DNA from: Trichomonas vaginalis G3
Taxonomy: Eukaryota > Parabasalia > Trichomonadida > Trichomonadidae
Length of the DNA: 64,000 bases
Assembly: GCF_026262505.1 (NCBI RefSeq)
Contig: NC_067203.1
Location: 4,898,001-4,962,000, forward strand
Reading direction: 5' to 3'
Shown here: in pieces, positions 38,681 through 50,700 of the stretch
Position numbering within the stretch: the first letter of the stretch is position 1
How the letters are laid out: every line of letters begins with the position of its first letter
Notes under the pieces: generated by a model
The model's input: the letters and a program-made list of their open reading frames with translations, nothing else
Databases searched by the model: none
Told to the model about the DNA's origin: nothing
Position numbers and translations under genes: made by a program

Positions 38681-39604
38681 TTAACAAACAGTATTTTCGA
38701 CATATTTCTTCACTCTTTTAGATATTTTGATGATAGATTGTTGCGCTGATCTCCTGAATAAAGTTGTTTCGGACTGTAGCTTGGAAGAACTTGGCTTTCC
38801 AAAGTTTTCTTCGAAGTGTTTCTTGATTTGAAACATGTTTGGGCGTGTCTGCGGATCAAATCTAAGGCATAAATCTATTAATTTATTAAAATTTCGTGGT
38901 GCAGTCATAATCCTTTCATGTCCGATCTTCATTGCTTCAATGCGATAGGAAACTAGTGGATTAACAAATGGCAGTCTTCCAGACAACATTTGGTACAAAG
39001 TAATTCCTAGAGACCAAACATCTGCCTTAAATGGATCATATTTTGTATTCATAAGGATTTCTGGAGCCATGTAGTTAGTTGAGCCGCAAAAGCTAATTGA
39101 ATTTGTCTCATTGTGATTTGCAAATTGAGATAAACCAAAATCACAGATCTTGATGCGATTGAATTCATCAACCAACATATTTCCTGGTTTAATATCGCTA
39201 TGAGCAATGCCTTTGGAATGAATAAAGCATAAAGCATCTAACATTTGGTAAGTATATTTTATTAACTTAGGAATTGATAAACTGTCTTGTCCATCCATTT
39301 TAGAAAGAACCGATCCGCCAGGGCAATATTCCAATATTATGGCTAAATAATTCTCTACAATAAAGACATCATAAACACGAACAATATTGGTATGATTAAG
39401 TTGAATACGTGTACTTACTTCTCTGCTAAATGATGAACTTATTTTTGATTCAAAATTTTGTGAATGAGAAATCTTGCATGCAAATTTCATGTTGTATTTA
39501 AGACTATGAACAAGGTAGCAGCTACCGAATCCTCCCTTATTAATGTAGTCAATGAGTTGATATCCTTTGCTTAGGAGTAAAGGACCTATGTTTTCCTGAT
39601 TCAT
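38681..39604 (-). CDS. Serine/threonine protein kinase, 307 aa
   Basis: A complete kinase domain nearly filling the protein: glycine loop NKGGFGSCY (residues 22-30), lysine K44 in FACKIS, helix C glutamate E62, catalytic loop AHSDIKPGN with D137, DFG at 155-157, GSTNYMAPE activation-segment end and DVWSLGITLY. The catalytic HRD is HSD, a common harmless variant in this group. The C-terminal 40 residues are basic. It resembles the small CAMK/NEK-like kinases that are expanded in Trichomonas. The substrate is unknown. Confidence 0.9.
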   Translation of the reverse strand: MNQENIGPLLLSKGYQLIDYINKGGFGSCYLVHSLKYNMKFACKISHSQNFESKISSSFSREVSTRIQLNHTNIVRVYDVFIVENYLAIILEYCPGGSVLSKMDGQDSLSIPKLIKYTYQMLDALCFIHSKGIAHSDIKPGNMLVDEFNRIKICDFGLSQFANHNETNSISFCGSTNYMAPEILMNTKYDPFKADVWSLGITLYQMLSGRLPFVNPLVSYRIEAMKIGHERIMTAPRNFNKLIDLCLRFDPQTRPNMFQIKKHFEENFGKPSSSKLQSETTLFRRSAQQSIIKISKRVKKYVENTVC

Positions 39605-40751
39605 TTTGAAAACGATAAATTTTAAATATTAAAACTTCATAATCTGAAAAGATATCATAAATGCATTTTATAAATTTAGATAACTCGAAATTTGAATGAA
39701 TCCATAATTAGAATTTTGACAAGATTGAAAACATAATTCAAAAATCAAAAATCAAAGCTATTGGAACTACAATAATATGTTAAGTGCTGCATTATTTGAC
39801 TATGAATTTTTTTCAATTCATTGGACATTATTCGTGGATTACATGCATTTTAATATACTAATAAATAATCATAACAAAAGAAACTAATCAAAATTAACGA
39901 TATTATGAAATTTGAAAATTCATTCAATGTTGTTAAATTTGAAAACAATTATAATGTATCGATGCATTGATTTTATCTTTCGATGATAATTATCCTTCCA
40001 GGGTGACCTGCATCGAGAATTTTTGAGAGAAAAAACGAGGAAATTTACACTCCACAATTAATTAATCTTAATATGAATCACAGTAATTTTTATTAATAAT
40101 ATTTTACAACAAACATGGTATAAACTATTCAAATTTTGCCTGTTGGAAGTTTATTGTCTATATTTCAATATCGGTGACAAATGTGATAAAAAGATATGCC
40201 CAAATCAGAATTCTAACTCAAAAGAAAAATTCATATATTAAACATCAATATTCAAATGTAAATTAAAAATCAATATTCGAAACATCATTGCATTAATGGT
40301 ATAACTATAATGGACGTATTTTGGGCAAACAATAGAGACTTTCAGAACCATGATTAAGTTGACAAATCAATATTTTGCAAAGCAATTTATTTAATATCGC
40401 ATAAAAGCGTAGGGCAAAGTGACTAGAGTGAGGACATAAAAATTTCCTTATATATAGAGTTAGAGGTAAAAGCTTAATTATGTTTTTTTATTCTGATGAA
40501 ATTCACCTCCGAAAATATCAGAAAAAGGAAGAATTGTAAGAATATTCTTTTTCTTCGTCTTTACTATTGTATGAATATCATTACACGTCTATGATCTTAG
40601 TTACAAATCATAAATTATTTAGTAAATCCTTATGGGCATTGTTTTCATCCTTTATTTACAGTTGTTTTTTCCCTAATAAATTTTAAAGATCTTTTATTTG
40701 GTGAAAGGTAACTCATGCTTTTGGTGGTAAATTAATTTAAAAAATTTTTTT
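39605..40751. other. AT-rich intergenic region, no gene seen
   Basis: About 1.1 kb between divergent genes (kinase leftward, ankyrin protein rightward). No open frame of note. On the minus strand TCAAAATG directly at the kinase start may be an initiator variant. Confidence 0.55.
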
Positions 40752-42647
40752 ATGTCTGAACAAGACATTCATCCTAATGTATACAGTGAATTACGAAATA
40801 TATATAGTTACTATATAGATTCATACAATGCATTATATCAGCTCAAAACGGAGAATGAAGCAGAATTAAACAAGATTTACAAAATGATCAAGACGGAATT
40901 GCTTGACTCAAAGAAATATCTTCCTAGAAATGTTTTAGTAGACATTTTAAGTTTCATTCAGTATAATAGTCGTTATGCAAAGTCATATTTATCTCTTGCC
41001 AAACTCATATATGATGAATCTCATGTTAAAGAGGTCAATAGAATTCCAATCATTTCTAACTTCTTGTTTTATAAAGAATATGGTATTAAATTATGCAAAT
41101 CTGATGATTTCGAACAAATTAACATAGAGAATCTTGAAAATATTCCCACAATTTACAGAGCAATTATGGATAATGACAAAGAGTCATTCATTGCATTCAC
41201 TTTAAAGAAAGGATTTGATAAAAATCAAAAGCTCAGGTGTAAATTTAATCCATATGTTGTATATTCATTACTTGAACTATGTTGTTATCATGGAGCAGTT
41301 GATTGTTTCAAGTTTTTGAGAACGGAATTTCATTTAGAAATAAATCGATGTTGTCTTCTATTATCTTTTTTAGGTGGAAATCCAGAGATAATGAGTGAAT
41401 GTTTGAAATATCAAAAACCAAATAAAGAATGCATGGAATATGCAATTATTTCGCACAATATTGATTTCGTTACATTCTTAATGAATGAATACAATATAAA
41501 GATCGATTTAGATTGTTGCATTACTTATAACAATCTTGAAGCATTTTTGGTTTATTTTGATCAAACTAAAGATGTAAATGAATGCTTTATTAAATCGACG
41601 AGGTTCAACATTCCATCTCTTTGCGAATATTTCCTTTCATATGGTGCAAATATCAATGAAAAAGATGAATATGGAAAAACTGCTCTACATGCTGCAGCTG
41701 AAAACAATAGTAAAGAAACAGCTGAATTTCTTCTTTCTCATGGTGCAAATATCAATGCAAAAGATAAGTATAAGAAAACTGCATTCCATTATGCAGCAGC
41801 TAATAATAGTAAAGAAACAATCGAACTTCTTATTTTACATGATGAATATGTTGATGCAAAAGATAATGATGGGAAAACCGCTCTTCATTATGCAGCTCGT
41901 AATAATTGTAGAGAAATAATCGAACTTCTTATTTTACATGGTGCATATGTTGATGCAAATGATAAAGATAGGAAAACTGCTCTTCATTATGCATCACACA
42001 CAGATATAAAAGAAACAATTGAACTTCTTCTTTCACATGGTGCAAATATCAATTGGCAAGATAAAAATGGAAGAACTGCACTTCATATTGCAGCACGTTT
42101 TAATAATAAAGAAACTGCCCAACTTCTTCTTTTACATGGGGCAAATATAAATGAAAAAGATAAATATGAAGAAACTGCTCTACATGCTGCAGCAAGTTTT
42201 AATAGCAAAGAAACAGCTGAATTTCTTTTATCACATGGAGCAAATATCAATGAAAAAGCTAAATATGGGAAAACCGCTCTTCATATTGCTGCGAATAAAA
42301 ATAAAAAAGAAATTGTCGAATTACTACTTTCTAACGGTGCAAATATCAATGAAAAAGATAAAGAAGGAACAACAGCTCTTCAGTATGCATTAGCGAATAA
42401 TTGTAAAGAAGCAATAGAACTTCTAATTTCACTTGGCGCCAACATCAATGAAGCAGATGAAAAGGGAAAAACAGCTCTTCATTATGCATCAGTGAATAAT
42501 TGTATAGAAGCAATAGAATATCTTATTTCACATGGTGCAAACATCAATCAAGAAGATGAAAATGGAAATACTGCACTTTATTATGCAATACATTATAATT
42601 GGGAAGAAACAGCCAAACTTCTTATATCACATGGTGCAAAAATGTAG
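40752..42647 (+). CDS. Ankyrin repeat protein with trichomonad N-terminal domain, 631 aa
   Basis: Residues 1-280 are the helical N-terminal domain found in hundreds of Trichomonas ankyrin proteins (ELRNIYSYYIDSYNALYQL, LFYKEYGIKL, LLELCCYHGAVDCFKFLRTE, YAIISHNIDFV). One partial and ten full ankyrin repeats follow, with the consensus DKxGKTALHxAAxNNxKExxELLLSHGANIN. The protein has no signal peptide or membrane span, so it is probably cytoplasmic and protein-binding. It looks intact. A related, frameshifted gene lies at 58703-60372. The high similarity between repeats suggests turnover by recombination. Confidence 0.9.
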   Translation: MSEQDIHPNVYSELRNIYSYYIDSYNALYQLKTENEAELNKIYKMIKTELLDSKKYLPRNVLVDILSFIQYNSRYAKSYLSLAKLIYDESHVKEVNRIPIISNFLFYKEYGIKLCKSDDFEQINIENLENIPTIYRAIMDNDKESFIAFTLKKGFDKNQKLRCKFNPYVVYSLLELCCYHGAVDCFKFLRTEFHLEINRCCLLLSFLGGNPEIMSECLKYQKPNKECMEYAIISHNIDFVTFLMNEYNIKIDLDCCITYNNLEAFLVYFDQTKDVNECFIKSTRFNIPSLCEYFLSYGANINEKDEYGKTALHAAAENNSKETAEFLLSHGANINAKDKYKKTAFHYAAANNSKETIELLILHDEYVDAKDNDGKTALHYAARNNCREIIELLILHGAYVDANDKDRKTALHYASHTDIKETIELLLSHGANINWQDKNGRTALHIAARFNNKETAQLLLLHGANINEKDKYEETALHAAASFNSKETAEFLLSHGANINEKAKYGKTALHIAANKNKKEIVELLLSNGANINEKDKEGTTALQYALANNCKEAIELLISLGANINEADEKGKTALHYASVNNCIEAIEYLISHGANINQEDENGNTALYYAIHYNWEETAKLLISHGAKM

Positions 42648-43105
42648 TCTACCAGTAATATTAATATCTGAAAAAAGTAAAACGAACTTTTTATTAACGA
42701 AGATACCTGTATATATCCTCACCGTTATAAAAACAATGAAAAATTGTTTCGGAAAGGATATAATCACAATATCCAACATACCGAGAATTTCTAAGTTTCG
42801 TGAGCATATTTAGTTCATTAAGAGAGTGCATCTCATGTACTTGTTTATATGTTATGAATTTGGTTATTGGACATATGAAAAGGATATTTGTAACTAAAAA
42901 ATTTAGTATAAGATGCATTTACATTCAAAAAGTATTTTTATTGTATTAGTCTAATCATTTTCTCTCTCCGAGTTAATAATTGCTAATGATTTAATGAATT
43001 TTATTTTAAATACCAACTCTATATCATTTCGATCTCATAATAGCGAGAGTTACACTGAATAGTAGTTAAATCATAAAATTAATCATTTTTTAAAATTTCA
43101 GATTC
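42648..43105. other. Intergenic region with Inr-like site
   Basis: AT-rich sequence. An initiator-like TCATT lies at 43083-43087, before the next gene. No other feature. Confidence 0.4.
43083..43087 (+). promoter_or_regulatory. Inr-like element of the 43106 gene
   Basis: TCATT in AATCATTTTTTAAAA, about 19-23 bases before the ATG, fits the TCA(C/T)(T/A) initiator of trichomonad genes. Confidence 0.45.
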
Positions 43106-44521
43106 ATGAATAAAGCTGCTGTTCAACAATTTTTAGAAACAGGAGGAGATTTTCAATCCGAGTATGACTTCAAGAAATTGTCTCAATATTTGATTGCTAT
43201 TCCACCTCCTGTTTTGTCTCAAGAGCCAGATATTCCACATCTTTTAGAAAGAGTTATGAAATCTGTTCACAAAGTATTGTTGAACGAAATTTCGAAAATT
43301 AATGAATCTACAGATATAATGAAATCAATGGATGCAGATTTTCAAGAAAGTTTAGAAATTCCAGCAACAAATTCATTTAATTATTTCGACGTTGCACAGT
43401 TATCATACCTACATAACAAAATAGAGAAATATTTTAAACTCTCATTCGATTTGAAGACAGAAATTTTAAATAATAAGATTGAACTAATAAAAGCAATGAT
43501 TCCTTTAGTCAATTACTTATATTCGAACCCTATGCCGATTTTATTCCGTACATCACGTCTGATGTCGCCAGCAGATCGAAGTTCTTTTATTTATTCTCGA
43601 AAACCTCTGAGACGGCTTCAATCGCTACGAAGAAAATCATATGATATTAATTTGAAAATTCATTTTACTCCTCCTCCATTCAGATCAAGAAGAAAAAACA
43701 TACAATTTTTAAATAATCTAATTGATCAAGGTTTAGCTGCTAAAAAGACCGGAACAACATATTTCCCTGAATTAGAGAAAGAAGATTTATTGTATCTCTT
43801 CCTTAAATTACCTGTATCTCCACTTTTCAAAGAAAAATTATATCCATTACCTCCGGAAGCCGAATTAACGCCAGAATACATCAAAGAATGGATTGACAAT
43901 GCAACAATATGTGTTGCTGCTTATCTTAAAACAGAAGATTACGATCGCGCAGATATTCTTCAAATTCTCCTTCAAAGATTCATTTTCACCGACCTTTACC
44001 CTAAGCTATATGAAGAGCCAACTGATATTGAAACTCTCAACAATTACAACAAAAATATTGAGAAATTTCGGAAGAAAAATCCAATTGAAGTCGGAATTAA
44101 GGGCAAATATATTAAAGAAGGTTACGAAGATAAACCAGTTGAAGAATTGTTCTTAATTGATGAAAATTCCAAGTCCCCAATTGATTGGATTAATTTATCA
44201 GAATTTTGCATCGCTCCTATTGATGCAGCCTTCTGCCTTGCAAAGGCACATGAACATTTATCAATGATGTGCGTTCTGAGAGCTGCAAAAGCGAACCATC
44301 CGAGTAAAGTTGAAAATTTCATGGATAAAATGCCAGGATTCGATGATATCTTTGAAATATGGATGGCCATGATGAGCGCGTGCAATCTCAGAGATCCTTT
44401 CTGCATTTTAAGACATGTTATGAAGTATTCGAATCTTCCTGGCTATAAAGGACGCTTGATGTCTGCAATAACATATCTTGAAGCATCAATTACTCAATTT
44501 CAAGAAGAAAATCATGAATAA
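43106..44521 (+). CDS. Possible VPS9-domain protein (Rab5-GEF-like), 471 aa
   Basis: A whole, largely helical frame. The C-terminal 110 residues (EFCIAPIDAAFCLAKAHEHL, then MPGFDDIFEIWMAMMSACNL, LPGYKGRLMSAITYLEASI) have the order and spacing of a VPS9 domain, which activates Rab5-type GTPases on endosomes. A basic stretch lies around residues 160-200 (RKPLRRLQSLRRKSYD). The key acidic residue would be in GFDDI. Sequence identity to known VPS9 domains is low by eye, so the call is moderate. Trichomonads have many VPS9-like proteins. Confidence 0.7.
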   Translation: MNKAAVQQFLETGGDFQSEYDFKKLSQYLIAIPPPVLSQEPDIPHLLERVMKSVHKVLLNEISKINESTDIMKSMDADFQESLEIPATNSFNYFDVAQLSYLHNKIEKYFKLSFDLKTEILNNKIELIKAMIPLVNYLYSNPMPILFRTSRLMSPADRSSFIYSRKPLRRLQSLRRKSYDINLKIHFTPPPFRSRRKNIQFLNNLIDQGLAAKKTGTTYFPELEKEDLLYLFLKLPVSPLFKEKLYPLPPEAELTPEYIKEWIDNATICVAAYLKTEDYDRADILQILLQRFIFTDLYPKLYEEPTDIETLNNYNKNIEKFRKKNPIEVGIKGKYIKEGYEDKPVEELFLIDENSKSPIDWINLSEFCIAPIDAAFCLAKAHEHLSMMCVLRAAKANHPSKVENFMDKMPGFDDIFEIWMAMMSACNLRDPFCILRHVMKYSNLPGYKGRLMSAITYLEASITQFQEENHE

Positions 44522-45141
44522 TTTTATTATTATTTTTTGTTTGTTTTGTATATAAAATCTTTTTTTCTATCCTTATTTAAATAGATATCATCACATGATA
44601 ACCACTTGATTTAATAAGATACTATTATGTGATTAATTACATCGATCAAACTCTCAATAAAGACGAATAGGTAATATAGATATTTCCATTGAATGAAAAC
44701 AGAATTATCACTGTGTAAAAAGGAATTTAGTGGCTTAAATATTAAATTCCTTGGAGTATCCTTATATGATAGCACCTTGATCTATTTCGGATTCACTTAT
44801 AAACCTGTTGAATTTATATTCAATGCTGGTTTAAAGAGTTAATTTTTCTGGAATTTGACTTATATTCCATAAAAATATAGGATGACTGAAAATGATATAA
44901 GTCTTACTCTTCACTAAACTTGAAGCTATATATCTAGAAATCAAATATAAATATACTGATATCTGCATTGGGAAATATTTTGAAATGATATTCAGCTATA
45001 AGAAAACATATATGTTAAATACTTTATTATGTACGTGAATAATAGCAATCAATGTTAATAGAGAAATAAACAATATTGAAAAAGTAAAAATAACATAATA
45101 TTTATAAACAACATAAAAAACAATAAATTTATCTTATAATC
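44522..45141. other. Intergenic region between convergent genes, no gene seen
   Basis: About 620 bases of AT-rich sequence without coding frames or clear repeats. Confidence 0.5.
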
Positions 45142-47001
45142 TTATAAAGGTATTGAATTAGTATTAAATGCGATTGGAGGGATTACGTCTTTTCCATACT
45201 TCGGTGTATCTACATCAACACCTTTAATTTCAGCTGTTACGTCTAAAATCCCTAATTTTTGGAACTTTGAAATAATAAAAAGAAGGAATTGCTGAGTGTT
45301 TGTCACAGAATCTTTCTGGACATCAATTTTTGCAGATCCAACCAACAGGAATTCATCATTTTGCCATGCACTGATAACAGGAATATTGGCAACAAAGCCA
45401 ATAGACTTGATTTCATTGCAAAATTCGGGCATTTCTGGTCTGATTTTGTTGGGTGTCGCACAAATTAAAATGGAAATTGTTTCTTTGAGAGAATCTAGGG
45501 TCAATTTGATAGTTACTCCAATTATAACTAAGGCTAGTATCTTATCAAGTGTTCTATTCTTTGAAAATAAAAATATGAATGAGCATAATAGAGAAACTAT
45601 GTCTTCTGCAATGACAGACATATTAATTGTTGTTGTCTGTTCCTGATATGCGTTGAAATTAATCGCATTGGCAACAGATTTGTTGGATGAAGAATTTTTC
45701 GGATAAATAGCAAAAAATGCTACAATAAGCATATGGAAAATCATAGGAAGTATCAAGGCACTTCTGTATTCACGTTTTAACTCATAATTTGAAAACAAAA
45801 TTATTTGAATATTATTGAAAATCACGAAAAACGCAAAAATCGAAATGGACAATGAAAATATATGAGATATTCGTCCCATTCCGTATGAAAGCTGCTGAGT
45901 TGGTTTTCTCGATATTGATTTCCATAATTCGCTAAGAGTCCACTTGATACAGATCAAAAAGTATATAGAATCTGATAATGTATATATTGAATGAGTTGAT
46001 GAGTAATATAAATACTGATAGAGAACGGAAAATAAAATTATTATTGTAAAAACGAAATGAATTGTAGATTTTGATGTACTAAATGGACTTGATGTAATAT
46101 ATTCTGAAAAATTCACTGTTGCGAGGTATGAAATACTGTAAATAATTATTATCGAATATAATGAAGAAATTGGGAATATTTCGTGGCGCATAAAGATTGC
46201 ATGTATTAGAACGTGTACAACAAATGGGATTATCAATCGGTAATTTAATAAGTAAAGCTTTTTCTCGAAATTTTTTCTTATCATGCTTGAAAATGTTAAT
46301 GGATTGAACAAAAATATGCCAGAAACAATAGATGCAACTGCGTTAACACTAAACTTAAATCCTTCAGCGAATATACCAATGCAAGATGCTTCAATGAAAA
46401 TTAAAAGGAAAAGTGGAATGCAAGCAGTTGATGCATTTTGGTAGGATGAAACTAATTTCTTAAAGTACATCAGACCGAATAACTGGCAAGCTATTGATCC
46501 TGTAATAAAAAATATATTTAAATTTAATTTAAAAGTTGTAACTAATATCGAAAGAAATATGATAGCGGATGCAGCAACATCAAGATATTTACCGCTAAAG
46601 TTAAATCCGCCTGTTGTAAATGTCGCAAAAATTCGAATTAAAATCAAAATTATTCCGTTAGATAAACTATTTTGTAACATCGCATAGTTAAAAAGTATAG
46701 TATGTCCTAGAAATAGAATACTTGTAATAAATAAACGCATGATTGTTCTTGCTTTTCTTGGGAATAATGAAGTTTTTGATGCTCTTGGATTTTCTTGCTC
46801 TTTTGATCCATTTCCTGAATACAAATTCAATTTTCTCCATAGTTTTCGTGTTGATAAGCTGAAAACGAAAGCAGAAAAAAACTGAATCGATGATTTGCAC
46901 CAAACAGAATTACTCCGGCTATCAATCAGCATGGCTATTGATACAAGAATATGAGGTAACGAATGAACAACAAAGTACCTCAATTTTTGTAAAAAAGTCA
47001 T
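45142..47001 (-). CDS. Multi-span CDF-like (ZnT5/6-type) transporter, 619 aa
   Basis: A whole frame with about 14 hydrophobic segments. The first 360 residues form an extended membrane region like that of ZnT5/Msc2. From about residue 370 (SYGMGRISHIFSLSISIFAF) the layout is that of the cation diffusion facilitator core, with a TM5-like SVIAEDIVSLLCSFIFLF, TM6 KILALVIIGVTIKLTLDSL and a cytoplasmic C-terminal domain. CDF proteins export Zn2+ from the cytosol, ZnT5 into the secretory path. The metal-binding HxxxD pairs are not evident here, so it may be a non-transporting partner like ZnT6. An Inr-like site precedes the ATG. Confidence 0.7.
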   Translation of the reverse strand: MTFLQKLRYFVVHSLPHILVSIAMLIDSRSNSVWCKSSIQFFSAFVFSLSTRKLWRKLNLYSGNGSKEQENPRASKTSLFPRKARTIMRLFITSILFLGHTILFNYAMLQNSLSNGIILILIRIFATFTTGGFNFSGKYLDVAASAIIFLSILVTTFKLNLNIFFITGSIACQLFGLMYFKKLVSSYQNASTACIPLFLLIFIEASCIGIFAEGFKFSVNAVASIVSGIFLFNPLTFSSMIRKNFEKKLYLLNYRLIIPFVVHVLIHAIFMRHEIFPISSLYSIIIIYSISYLATVNFSEYITSSPFSTSKSTIHFVFTIIILFSVLYQYLYYSSTHSIYTLSDSIYFLICIKWTLSELWKSISRKPTQQLSYGMGRISHIFSLSISIFAFFVIFNNIQIILFSNYELKREYRSALILPMIFHMLIVAFFAIYPKNSSSNKSVANAINFNAYQEQTTTINMSVIAEDIVSLLCSFIFLFSKNRTLDKILALVIIGVTIKLTLDSLKETISILICATPNKIRPEMPEFCNEIKSIGFVANIPVISAWQNDEFLLVGSAKIDVQKDSVTNTQQFLLFIISKFQKLGILDVTAEIKGVDVDTPKYGKDVIPPIAFNTNSIPL

Positions 47002-47009
47002 ATAAAAAA

Positions 47010-47014
47010 AATGA
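47010..47014 (-). promoter_or_regulatory. Inr-like element of the CDF-like gene
   Basis: TCATT followed by a T-run on the minus strand, 9-13 bases before the ATG at 47001, fits the trichomonad initiator consensus. Confidence 0.45.
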
Positions 47015-47249
47015 AAAATATCGGAGTGATTTTATTTCGAAAAGTGACAATCATGATTTTTTAAAAATCCAATGTATCATCACAACCAATTGATTTCACA
47101 TATATACTTTTATAAATATATGGTTAAAATGAACTACCTATCTGCATATAGATAGAATTCTAATGAAAAGAGTGTGCAACATATAGATGAAATATGGAAA
47201 GTTACTTTTTTATTTTAATGAGTCAAGGTATTATTCCGAATGAATTACT

Positions 47250-47402
47250 GCACATATCAATGACTACGTTAAAGAAAATAATTTCTTAAATGTATTTGAA
47301 ATCGAAAACATCGAACTGATCATGACTTTTTTACATAAGATTATAGTTCATAGTATTCCAAAAATGACCAAAATCTGTGAGTATTTGCCGAATATCATGT
47401 AG
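47250..47402 (+). pseudogene. Relic resembling an ankyrin-family N-terminal segment
   Basis: An open stretch of 50 codons (AHINDYVKENNFLNVFEIENI then ELIMTFLHKII) resembles the helical N-terminal part of trichomonad ankyrin proteins. It has no start in frame nearby and stops at 47400-47402. The sequence on both sides is non-coding. I take it as the remains of a dead family member. Confidence 0.35.
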
Positions 47403-47758
47403 ATGCTAGAGAATAATATGGAATTATTAAAAATGTCCTTTATAATAAATTGGAAGTGAGAAACCGAAATGTGTTTCAGAGTTAATACTATATTTGCATA
47501 ATCGATTTGATTACATTACTGTTTTCGGACGATAATACATTGTATTTTTGCCAATTTGCAACATTTTTATTTGAGTTTTTTTACGTCAGAGACAGTAGCA
47601 TGATCAAAACATTTCGAATTCTGATTCATATTTTCAATTAATTTTGAGGGAATTCAAATTTTTACAATGCATTAAAACTGCATATTTTGTAAATAATAGT
47701 GATCCAAATATGAATCATTTTTTCAATAGATCTCAAATTTTCAATTGAAAATCAAATT
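47403..47758. other. Intergenic region upstream of the BspA-like gene
   Basis: AT-rich sequence between the ankyrin relic and the BspA-like gene. TCAATTGAAAATCAAATTATG at the gene start contains TCAAT/TCAAA variants but no consensus initiator. No other feature. Confidence 0.4.
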
Positions 47759-50700
47759 ATGATTTTGCTCAATTTTTATTGTGCTCTATGCTTTGGACTT
47801 AGTTATATGGGCCCCATTCAAGAAATGTCAATCAATAATCCAGAAATAGTACAAAAATCCAATTTTATTGGATACAAATATCGCATTATAAACTTAAAAA
47901 TCGAAAGTGGTGTCAAACGAGTTGAAAATTATGCATTTGAAGATTTTACAATATTAGAAACAATTAATTTATCAGAAAATGTAGAATATTTCAGTAGTTC
48001 TGCAACTTTGAATTGCAAAAATTTATTTTCAATCATAGTATCACAAAACAATCCGTACTTTTATAACGATGCTGACATGAACTTGTACACCAAGAATCAA
48101 TCAGTACTTATAAGAGTTATGCCTAAAAATCCAAAATCAGGTTATCCTAGAAATTTCACAATTCCTTCTAGCGTTACTGTTATCCAACAATATGCATTCG
48201 CAAATACAGATATTTTTGAAGTAAAATTTGAGGAAACTTCAAATATATCAACACTTGGAATTTTATCTTTTTCATTGAGTGAGCTTTCATTCATTACTAT
48301 TCCTTCAACAGTAACATCGATACAGAATCAATCATTTTATAAATGTCATAATTTAGAGCAAGTCACATTTGAGGAAAACACAAATACACAAAAGCAAATT
48401 GGATATGAATCATTTTCTTACACATCAATTAAGGAATTTGTTTTTCCTTATAATTGTTATGTCCATGATGATATTTTTAGTCATTGTAAATCCTTAACAA
48501 AAATAACAATTCAAGATTCATCCACAGCTATATCTGTCAACACATTCAGTGGCTGTTTGAGCATTACATCTATCTCAACAAATTCAGATAAATATAATTA
48601 TTCATTAGATCATTTATTCAACGTTGAGAAAACAAATCTTTATTACATTGCACCTCCATCGAATAGGCAGGACTATGTAGATAGTGTTAATTATTCATTG
48701 GTTGAAGAATTTTGTAACACAGCTTTTCTTAATAAAAACAATTTGCCAAATACTAATTTTAGCCATTATTGTATAAAAAGTGGTGTAGTTTACGATTTAA
48801 ATAGTTATAATGTAATTAGTTGCCTAAAATATGTCCAACAAGTTATTTTAGATGACAATTCAAGAAGAATATGTAAGATATGTTTTTTAAATAAGAATAT
48901 AATTGTTCAGATATCTCAAAATCTCATTTCAATCGAATTTGAAGCATTTTATGAATGTACCGTAAGTTTTACTGAGCAAAGATTTTTCCCGAGTTCCTTG
49001 AAATTAATTGAAGCCTCTGCTTTTCAAAATTCCAAGATTTCAAATAATATTTATTTCAATTCGAGTGAAGAGCTTATTATTCAAGATTCTGCATTTGAAA
49101 ATGCCGTCTTTCAGAATGATGCTAATATTGCTTTTACCAATGTATTAACATCATTAGGAAAAAGATGTTTCTTTGGTGCTATGATAAAAGTGATTTCAAT
49201 TAATATTCAGGGCTCAATTTCAATGTTGCAGGATTATTCCTTCGCGAATAGCAAATTGATCCAATTAACCATTCCATTTTCCATTAAATCAATTGGAACT
49301 TCTGTGTTTGAAAATTGTATAAATTTGACAACGGTCTCATCTGTGACAAGGATAAGTGTTCAATCTCTTGTGATACGACCTATTTTATTTTGTCCTAATA
49401 TCGAGACGTTTGGTGAATTCGCATTTCTAAATTGCTGTAATCTATGGTCAATAAATATAGGAAGTAGCACCACAGTCAAGTACATTGGATCATATGCATT
49501 TCACAATATAACAAATCTTTATAGTGTAACGATTGGATTAACAGATGAAATATTAACAAATGAGACATTCTATAGCCCTAATTTAATGTCATTCAAGATA
49601 AATGATAAAAATAAATTTTATTCAACACAAAACAATTGTACATATAACAAAAATAAAACTGTTTTGCTATGGAGTACTCCTTTGATTGATAATTTGATAA
49701 TTAATAGTAGCACGGAAATAATTTCAGATTATGCATTCTATAATAGAACAAAACTTGATTCAGTTACTTATTCAGACGATTATTCTGCACTTAAAATTGT
49801 TGGTCATTGTGCCTTTTCATTCAATCATATAAATTCATTTAGATTTTACAATAATATTACAATATTAGGCAATTTATCTTTTTATATGTGCGAATCCTTA
49901 ACTTTAATCATTATCCCAGAAGGTTCTAATTTGGAATATATTGGAGACTTATGCTTTTATAAAAATGGATTCAGAATTATATCAATTCCTTCAAAATGTT
50001 CTTATATTGGAATGTTTGCATTTAAAGAATCAAAAAACCTGAACACTGTAAATTTTGCGGAAAATTCTCAATGCAAACAAATCAATTCTGGATTTCCTGG
50101 TTTTGCGCGTGGTAAAACTTCCAGGAAATCTTACATTAATTGATGTTTTATCATTTCAATATTGTTCCAAATTAGAAAGTATTAATTTAGAGAAACGACC
50201 ATTAGAGAAAATTGGAAATTTTGCATTCATGTTTTGCACATCTTTAACAGAAATAATAATTCCATCTGCATGTCAGATAATAGGTCAACATGCATTTAGT
50301 TCTTCAGGAATTAAGATGATTGATTTTGGAGATACATCTTCATTAGAAATAATTGATTCAATGGCATTTTCAGGATGTAGAAATCTAGTTAATGTACAAA
50401 TCCCTGCAAAATGCATGTTCATCAATGATCAAGCATTTGCATACTCAGGTCTATCAAATTTGAATTTTGAAAATAACTCAAGGTTAATATCAATTGGTGC
50501 AAATTCATTCATTTCAACTCATATTCAGTCTATCATAATTCCATCTTCTTGTAAATCAATTAATGAATCAGCTTTTAAGCAAACACAGTTATTTACGCTT
50601 GAATTTGAAGCAAATTCTAATTTAGAGATCATAGATAAATATTCATTTGGTATGACAAATCTTCAGAAAATTCATATACCTGCAAATTGCAAAATTATAA

